Below are positions 57,720 through 64,000 of a stretch of DNA of 64,000 nt, in pieces. Source of the stretch: Anaeramoeba flamelloides (taxonomy: Eukaryota; Metamonada; Anaeramoebidae); NCBI GenBank assembly GCA_027625915.1, contig JANTQA010000076.1:1674001-1738000 (forward strand), given 5' to 3'. Made by a program: the position numbers and the translations under genes. The notes under the pieces are model-generated. The model ran no database searches, was not told the origin of the DNA, and saw only the letters and a list, made by a program, of their open reading frames with translations. The stretch's first letter is position 1. The number at the start of each line of letters is the position of its first letter.

Positions 57720-58310
57720 AAGGCTGCCAAGTACCATAGAGTGTCTAGGTTTTTTTTAATTCAAAAGAGTATATAAAAATCATAGATTTTACTCAATTCT
57801 TTTAAATTCTGGAAAAGTTAACGTCGTTTTTTTTTTAATTTGAGAAATAAACAGAAAATTTATGAAATTTTCTTTTTATTTCTAAAGGTAAAAAAAACCC
57901 AACGTTGGTTTTCTTGGAATTTTCTGTTTTCTTTGTGAAGTGTTCTAGGTTTTTTTTACTTTTCTATTTTATTTCTGAAGTGTTCTAGGTTTTTTTGAGG
58001 TTTTCTATTTTATTTGGAAAATCGATACTTTTTGAAATAAAATAGAAAACCTCAAAAAAACCTAGAACACTTCACAAATAAATAGAAAAATCAAAAAAAC
58101 CTAAAGAAAATCTATTGTTTTTCCAAATAAACAGAAAACTCAAGGAAAACTAACAACGGTTTTCCAGAATTCAAAAGAATAGAGAAAAATCATAGATTTT
58201 ACTCAATTCTTTTAAATTCTGGAAAAGCTATCATCATTTTTTTTTTAATTTGAAAAATAAACAGAAAATTTCATAAATTTTTTGTTAATTTCTCAAATTA
58301 AAAAAAAAAA
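57720..58310. repeat. Complex palindrome and direct-repeat cluster
   Basis: A perfect 39-bp inverted repeat (57977-58015 and 58035-58073, 19-nt loop) carries GAAGTGTTCTAGG at its base. The same arm is tandemly repeated, diverged, just upstream (57938-57976). A ~59-bp unit (57759-57817) recurs in direct orientation at 58169-58227. Two further internally palindromic blocks with AATAAACAGAAAATTT follow at about 57840 and 58247. This looks like nested short inverted-repeat elements. Confidence 0.75.
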
Positions 58311-59119
58311 CGAACGGCAAATAAAAGGAATTAACAACTTCTCTATTAAATAATAAAAAAAAAAAAAGATTTTTATTTATTTTATTCATTTTTTTATCTT
58401 TTTCTGTTATCTTATTGAAAAGAAAATAATGATTATTTAATCAATAAATTATTTTTCAAAAACAAGTAAAGTATATTTTGCAATAAATAAAAAAATAAAC
58501 AATATAATGTTTGTAAGGGATTTTCACAAAAAGAATATTTTTATTTATTTTTTTTTTAGAGTTTTTTTGTTTATTTTCTAATTGTTTCTTTTTTTATTTA
58601 TTTGAATGAAACAAACACAATAATTGATTTTTTTTTTTTTTAACTTGATGAAGGATTTTTCATAATAGTAATTACAAACGACTTAAAGATACCCACCAAA
58701 AACGAAACTCCATTTTTTATAACATTCTTTAAAGCTGCTAACCCCATTCTATAAATTTAATATGACAAACAATGAAAGATAATTGATAGAAACCAAACTA
58801 AATTCCAAAAATAGTAAACAGTTTAAAATAGTTTGAATAATAATAATACAGTAAATTTAAAGTTTCAATTTGGAAATAATTTTCCATTTACAAACTATTT
58901 TATTTTTTCTCTGTTTATCTTTTATGTTTTCTTTTTTATTTATTTTTTCCAATTACATAATATATTTTGTTGATCTGAGAATGTTTTTCCAAGGGTAGAT
59001 AGAGGCTGAAGGTTGAGCCCTGTTAAATAGAAAAAATCGGATACGATTAGTTGATTATATCTAACTCTTGATCGATCAATTATTGTTAATATAATTAGTT
59101 TTCATTTTTTAAAAGAATT
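58311..59119. other. Gene-free AT-rich stretch
   Basis: Nothing was recognised. Confidence 0.4.
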
Positions 59120-60205
59120 TATTTTTTTTGAATTAATTTTTGATTCAAACGACCAAATCGTTTTTATTCATTAAACTTTTTGGATCAAATTCTGAAATGA
59201 AAAATTTTATTAAAAATTTTTATTTTGAAGAAATATCAATTTTATTAATTTCGGAGGGTTTTTATGAATAACTAATATTTCAAATCTTTTCCTATTTTAA
59301 AAATACAATAAAAAATAAATCAAATATTGGTATCATTGAAGATCCAGAAAAATTTGATCTTTTATTTTATTTTCAAATTTTTATTTAATTTCAAGAAGGC
59401 TCAACAAATCCATCTAATATTTTATTTACAAATAACACGGTTATTTGTAAATAAAAGGGTCTATTATCGTTTAAAGAGTCTTTTGATCATCTATCGAATC
59501 CTTTTTTTTTTCATTTTCATTTTTAATTTGAATTATAATATCTATTTGAAACTATTAAAATTTTGAGAAATAATTGTAAATCTAATTGATACTTTGAATC
59601 TTTGAGTTATAAATAATCTACTGAAATAATGCCGATTTTGTTATTAATTATTTTTTTAAAAATAATTAAATATTAAAATTATTTCTTGAAATGTTCCAAA
59701 TCGAATTTTCCAGATTGTAAAAAAGGGTTTTGGGCAAATTTTGAATTTAATGATTTTGTTGTTTTTTATCTGTTTTTTTTTTTTTGTTCAAAAAAGGAAA
59801 AAATTAATTCAAAACTGTTCTATAAATCAATAAATTATATTTTTATCAAGTTTAAAATAATCCTTTTACTTTTTTTGAAATTAAGTTGATTTTTTATAAT
59901 GGGTTATTTGAAAACTTGTAGTTTCATTTTTAAAGTATAGTTTTGTTTGGTTCCTTTGTAGATAAAAAGATTTCTTCTTTCAAATAAAATGTAATTTTTT
60001 TGAAATAAATTGGAAATATGTTGGGATTTTGAACATTTTCAGAAAAAAAATATATCAAACTTTTTAAAAACATACTGCCATTTCGGAAATTGTAATTAAA
60101 AGACAGTTCGTTTTATAATAATCCTATTTTTACTAATTTTTCAATTTCCAGAAATGGTGAATTTTTTTGTCTTTGCTATTAAAATTACTCGAACATTTTT
60201 TTTTA
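59120..60205 (+). mobile_element. Old, diverged relative of the P1 element
   Basis: It follows 24100-25150 in order: TTTTGAAGAAATATCA, AAAATACAATAAAAA, GAAGATC.A.AAAATTTGA, 'GAATTTTCCAG', 'AAGTTTAAAATAAT', 'GAAATATGTTG' and a closing TTTTTTTACTA. The TTAA/GGGACTAG termini are not preserved, so it looks older than P1. Confidence 0.6.
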
Positions 60206-60225
60206 CTATTTGTTGCAAAACCAAT

Positions 60226-60416
60226 GAAACAAAATTTTCATACAGCTTTTCAAAAAAAGATTTTTAAATCATTTAACATTTCAAATTTTTAATCCTGAAA
60301 AGAATCTTGTACTAGTCTTTGTCCTTTTTAGAAAATGAGTTCTTTGTTGATTTGATTTGATTTTATTCTTTCGAGATGTCATGTGTTTTTTGGAAAGTTG
60401 AATGAAAATTTTGTTC
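60226..60416. mobile_element. Short inverted-repeat element (R4 family), copy 3
   Basis: 191 bp with ~25-bp inverted ends: GAAACAAAATTTTCATACAG on the left, and GGAAAGTTGAATGAAAATTT then TGTTC on the right. The best-preserved termini of the three copies. Confidence 0.7.
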
Positions 60417-60996
60417 TTTTTATTTTAGAACGAACAGCCTGAATACAGGTCACTAAATTTAAGTTGAAGTCAATAATTGTAAGGATGTTTTTTATAGTAA
60501 AAAAATAGCCAAATTAATTGTTAAAAAATGGTAAATTCTTTATTATTTCTGATCATTAAGAACCAGATCCAACTTCAACAAATTCACGCGAAAACATAAA
60601 CAATCCTAACATATGAATTGAAAATTGTTAATAGGCTTTCATTTTTTTAACATTTTTATTTTGTAAAAAACCAATCAATTTTTTAGACCTTTAAAAATAA
60701 AGTAAGTTTTTCAATCTTTTTTTTTTCATTTAAATCCTTTCATTCAAAAAACAAACAAGAGAAAACAAAAAACAAAGATCTTTTTTTTTTGTTCAAAATA
60801 TAAAGAAGAAAATTTTTGTTGCTTTTTTTCTTTTTTTTTTTTAATTTATTTTTTATTTTCTTCAAATTTTGCTTTTAGTGAAAACTCAAGCAAAAAAAAA
60901 ATCAATTAATAATAATAATTGGGTTTTGTTTTTTTTTGTTTTCTTTATCTTTTTCTCTTTTTTTTTTTTTTTTTATATAAAAATAAAAAATATTAG
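60417..60996. other. 5' flank of NAC beta
   Basis: Long T-runs occur up to position 60974, then ATATAAAAATAAAAAATATT just before the ATG. No defined promoter element can be called. Confidence 0.3.
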
Positions 60997-61620
60997 ATGA
61001 ACCCAGAAAAACTTAAAAGATTAAAAAGAAATGTGCGTACTGGAGGAAAAGGATCTGTCAGAAGAAAAAAAAAGATTGTCAGAAACAACGCATCAAACAC
61101 AAGCAAAAGATTAGTCCAAACCTTAGAAAAGCAAAAAGTCACTGACATGTCTGGCGTCCAATCTGTTGATTTCATTATGGACGACAAAATGATCCATTTC
61201 GGAACACCAAGACTCAAGTACAATTACAATGGAAACACATACTTATTAATTGGAAAAGGCGAAAACAAACCACTTCCATCCTCTGGCTTTGGAACCGGTG
61301 GCCAACCACAAATTTCAATGAAACAATTAGAAGAACTTGCTAAGGCACAAGGTTTGACACTTGAAGAATTTTTAAAACAATTAAAAGATAAAAGCGGTGG
61401 AATGGGTGAAGGCCTTAATGAAACACAAGAAGATGAAGAAGGTATCCCAGATCTTGAAACTTTCAAAGTAAACGAAGATGAAGAAGAAGAAAAGAAAGAA
61501 GAAAAGAAAGAAGAAAAAGAAGAAGAAAAGAAAGAAGAAAAAGAAGAAGAAAAAAAAGAAGAAAAAGAAGAAGAAAAAAAAGAAGAAAAGAAAGAAGAAG
61601 AAAAAACAGAAGAAAAATAA
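60997..61620 (+). CDS. BTF3: Nascent polypeptide-associated complex subunit beta (BTF3 family)
   Basis: 207 residues, single exon. It begins MNPEKLKRLKRNVRTGGKGS, the standard NAC-beta start, which fixes the ATG. The ribosome-binding basic motif RRKKK is at 22-26. The NAC domain runs from about 36 to 95 (TLEKQKVTDMSGVQSVDFIM, HFGTPRLKYNYNGNTYLL). IPDL at 150-153 corresponds to the family's usual 'VPDLV..NFE' near the C-terminus. NAC beta pairs with NAC alpha, docks at the ribosomal exit tunnel, and shields nascent chains from mis-targeting. The last ~45 residues are a near-perfect series of EEKKEEK-type repeats, longer than the short acidic tail of most homologues. The encoding DNA is a purine-only repeat (GAA/AAA/AAG), so tail length may vary. 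There is no sign of regulation beyond the T-rich leader. Confidence 0.96.
   Translation: MNPEKLKRLKRNVRTGGKGSVRRKKKIVRNNASNTSKRLVQTLEKQKVTDMSGVQSVDFIMDDKMIHFGTPRLKYNYNGNTYLLIGKGENKPLPSSGFGTGGQPQISMKQLEELAKAQGLTLEEFLKQLKDKSGGMGEGLNETQEDEEGIPDLETFKVNEDEEEEKKEEKKEEKEEEKKEEKEEEKKEEKEEEKKEEKKEEEKTEEK
61480..61617 (+). repeat. Purine-only GAA/AAG/AAA codon repeat
   Basis: It encodes the Glu/Lys tail of NAC beta. The strand is almost all purine for about 140 bases, with imperfect units of 12-15 bases. Confidence 0.85.
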
Positions 61621-64000
61621 AGTTATTGACAATTAACTAAAAAATTCACCATATAATTTCTTCAATGTTTGTTTTTTATTTTTTTTGATAAAATCTAAAA
61701 TAACGAGAAATTTGATATAACTTAATATTTCCACTTTTTTTTTAATAGTATCTTTAGATTTATCAATACATCTATACACTCTTTACAGAAACCACAAAAA
61801 TAATCATAAATTTTTTTCATTTTTAATTGGTTTTGTTGATTTTGATTAATATTTTTCTCAAAGTTTTTTTAAAACAAGCAATACCCGGAATTTCTTCGCA
61901 GATACTATCTCTAAAACTTAATAATCCTATACGCTTACAATTAAATTTCAAATTTCCTTTTGATTTGAATCTTTTCTAAAATTTTCTTATCAAAAATTTA
62001 AATTCAGAGATTTGTAAAAGGATTAAACAGAATTTGAAAAAATTTTAATCTTTTAATCGAATACTTTTTGATTTTTTGTTTTATTTGTCTATATTACAAA
62101 TTAATCTTGTTAAAAACCCAAAAAAGAGAAAATCTGCAATTCAACCAAATAAAATTTTCTAAAAGCAACTCCAAAATTTTTTTTAATAATTTCAATGATT
62201 TCTTATAAAAATCAGAAATGAAATCTTGTTTTTATTTTAAACACAAGACTTTTTGGTTCTTAAAGTTTCATGTATTGATTTTATTTACCATTGGTGATTT
62301 TCCAGCTTGGGTTTTAAAACCATTAGGATAGTTATCAATTATTTTATATAAACACAACCTTAAATACCCTTATCAAATCATTTTCAAATGTTCTTTTTTT
62401 ATTGTATTAATTGTTATTTTAAAAAATAAATTTTGGTTAAACTGACAAAAAATAAACCCGAATTCAAAATTCTTAACTCATCAAAATATAATTTTGGAAA
62501 AAAAAATCTGATTTAATTAATTAAGGAAGAAATATTTTGTTAGAACTTTAAATCAAGTATAATGTCAATAATTATTTATAATTTAAAATGCACATTTAGC
62601 TAAATTTAAATAATGATCAATTATAATCAATAAATATCAATATCAAAAATTTAGATAAAGTAATTATTGCGAAGGGGTAAATGTGAAAAAAACTTAATAA
62701 GTTAAAGAGAGAAATTTCTGAGTGACTTAATTTGTTACATATAATTTAAAATGTGTCTTGAATATACACCAAGTCATGTTCATTGATGAGAATTTTCTAC
62801 TTTATTTATTTTTCTCAATCTTGAAGAGACTGAAACAAAAACACGTCTAGGATTTATTGTTAAGGGTTAGATGAAACTTCATCTAATCTATTATGGGGTG
62901 AATTTTGATGTGGATAAATTTGAGACTTCTTATTCAAATGGTATATAATAGATACACTCATTCAAAGTATTTAAACCTTAATTTAGTTTTCGAAAAAAGA
63001 AAAAAAAAAATATTGGTTAATTTGATAAAATTTCAAATTAACGATAATTGATCAATCAAAAATCAGGTACTTTGACTAATTTTATTATAGTTCGATTTTT
63101 TGAGAAAACTATTAGGAAAATATCAAACCAAAGTTACCACGAGTAAATTATCAATTAATTACTATTAAAAAAACACACAAAAATTTAAAATAAAGAATTA
63201 ACAATTAAAATAAAAAAAATGTTTCCGAAGATTAAGAGTATAATAATAAAAAAATATTATGATGAAACCTGTTGAAATTTCACCAATTAAGACCAATCGA
63301 TCATATATTATTAACCATGGACTGCTTGTGTTTAGATTTATCCATTTTGAACAACTCAACTTTAATACAAAACCAATCTTTCTAAAAAAAAATGACCAAA
63401 TACACAATTTATAGTAAAAATTAAAAAGGAAATGAAAAAAAAAACCTAAAGATAATTAAATCATATATATTATTAGAAAAATTTAAATATTTCTAAATTG
63501 AATTAAACAGAACGAATAATATTCTTACACCTCTTTTAATACTATTAAAAACTTGAGATGAATCAAATATTTATAATAATTTATTTGAATAAGGAAGAAA
63601 GAAATATAAAAAACGCCATAATATTATACATATTCTCTTTTAAAATTAAATTTAAATAGTTTTTATTTGCTTTATTTATTTTTTTTTTCTTTTTAGGTTG
63701 AATTGATAGGAAAATTTAGAAAAAAGTGTTAATTATCAATATCAACTCAATAAAAAAAATTAATCATAAAAATAACCCCTTAATAGTTTTGGAAGTCATT
63801 TACTTGAATAAATAGAACAAATTTACTGACTTGAATACTATTTTCTTCTCCAAATAAAGTTATAATCTGTTGAAATAAATATTTTTTTCTAATTTCAATA
63901 TTTTTTTTTTAAATTCAATTCAAAAAAAAAACTGTTTGAAAACCCACAATTAACTTGAATCTAATCAAGGTGACTTATTTTCATTTTAAAGGAACACACT
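61621..64000. other. Gene-free AT-rich stretch to the window end
   Basis: No gene or RNA was recognised. A small dyad, GATGAAACTTCATC, lies at 62870-62883. A 69-codon minus-strand frame at 63198-63407 is not convincing. Confidence 0.45.

Noticed and set aside
61381-61632. Phe-rich minus-strand frame over the NAC beta tail
   Set aside because: It is the complement of GAA/AAG repeats and reads as poly-Phe.
1-64000. Ciliate nuclear code
   Set aside because: All recognised proteins finish at their family ends with TAA and need no stop-codon reassignment.

Overview
The window is nuclear DNA of a very AT-rich, free-living unicellular eukaryote. The evidence is eukaryote-only genes (a CHFR-type FHA/RING/PBZ ubiquitin ligase, NAC beta), a tRNA-Tyr with a short intron after base 37, a spliced gene with a TACTAAC branch site, and wide gene-poor spaces full of short inverted-repeat elements. 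All seven protein genes read with the standard code and all end in TAA, which argues against a ciliate. Large chimeric surface proteins, lysine/glutamate-rich linkers and bacterial-type extracellular repeats would suit an amoeboid or flagellate protist such as Anaeramoeba; that placement is a guess from style, not from a diagnostic marker.

Layout. 1-2.8 kb: end of a TTAA-flanked element, then diverged repeats. 2.9-5.8 kb (+): a secreted, probably GPI-anchored protein of six ~140-residue repeats, with one intron in its signal-peptide coding region. 5.8-16.7 kb: no convincing gene, but copies of at least six repeat families. 16.7-17.4 kb (-): a short-chain dehydrogenase/reductase. 17.4-29.6 kb: nested short transposons, a 200-bp-arm foldback, a GC-rich islet with three ACGCGT boxes between (TA)n tracts, and decayed protein-like frames. 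29.6-34.1 kb (+): a 1484-residue receptor-like protein with a predicted seven-bladed extracellular propeller, Cys-rich GCC2/GCC3 repeats and a multi-pass membrane C-terminus. 34.1-42.4 kb: repeats only. 42.5-45.7 kb (-): an EF-hand/SPRY protein with twelve 48-residue repeats. 45.7-51.4 kb: repeats, including a six-site TCGCGA array with 18-20 bp spacing. 51.5-52.4 kb (+): a double AbfB (CBM42-like) domain protein made by a very recent 456-bp tandem duplication. 55.0 kb: tRNA-Tyr. 55.3-57.2 kb (+): CHFR. 57.2-61.0 kb: palindromes and short elements. 61.0-61.6 kb (+): NAC beta. 61.6-64 kb: nothing recognised.

How the genes relate. There is no operon-like organisation. Four of the seven protein genes are repeat-built recognition proteins. 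Two of these are secreted or membrane proteins built from domains otherwise familiar from bacterial extracellular proteins, one is a carbohydrate-binding-module protein, and one is an intracellular Ca2+/SPRY scaffold. A role in prey, matrix or glycan recognition by a phagotroph is an inference. The remaining genes are housekeeping (NAC beta, CHFR, SDR, tRNA-Tyr). Most non-coding DNA is made of, or flanked by, non-autonomous DNA-transposon-like elements; no intact transposase was seen.
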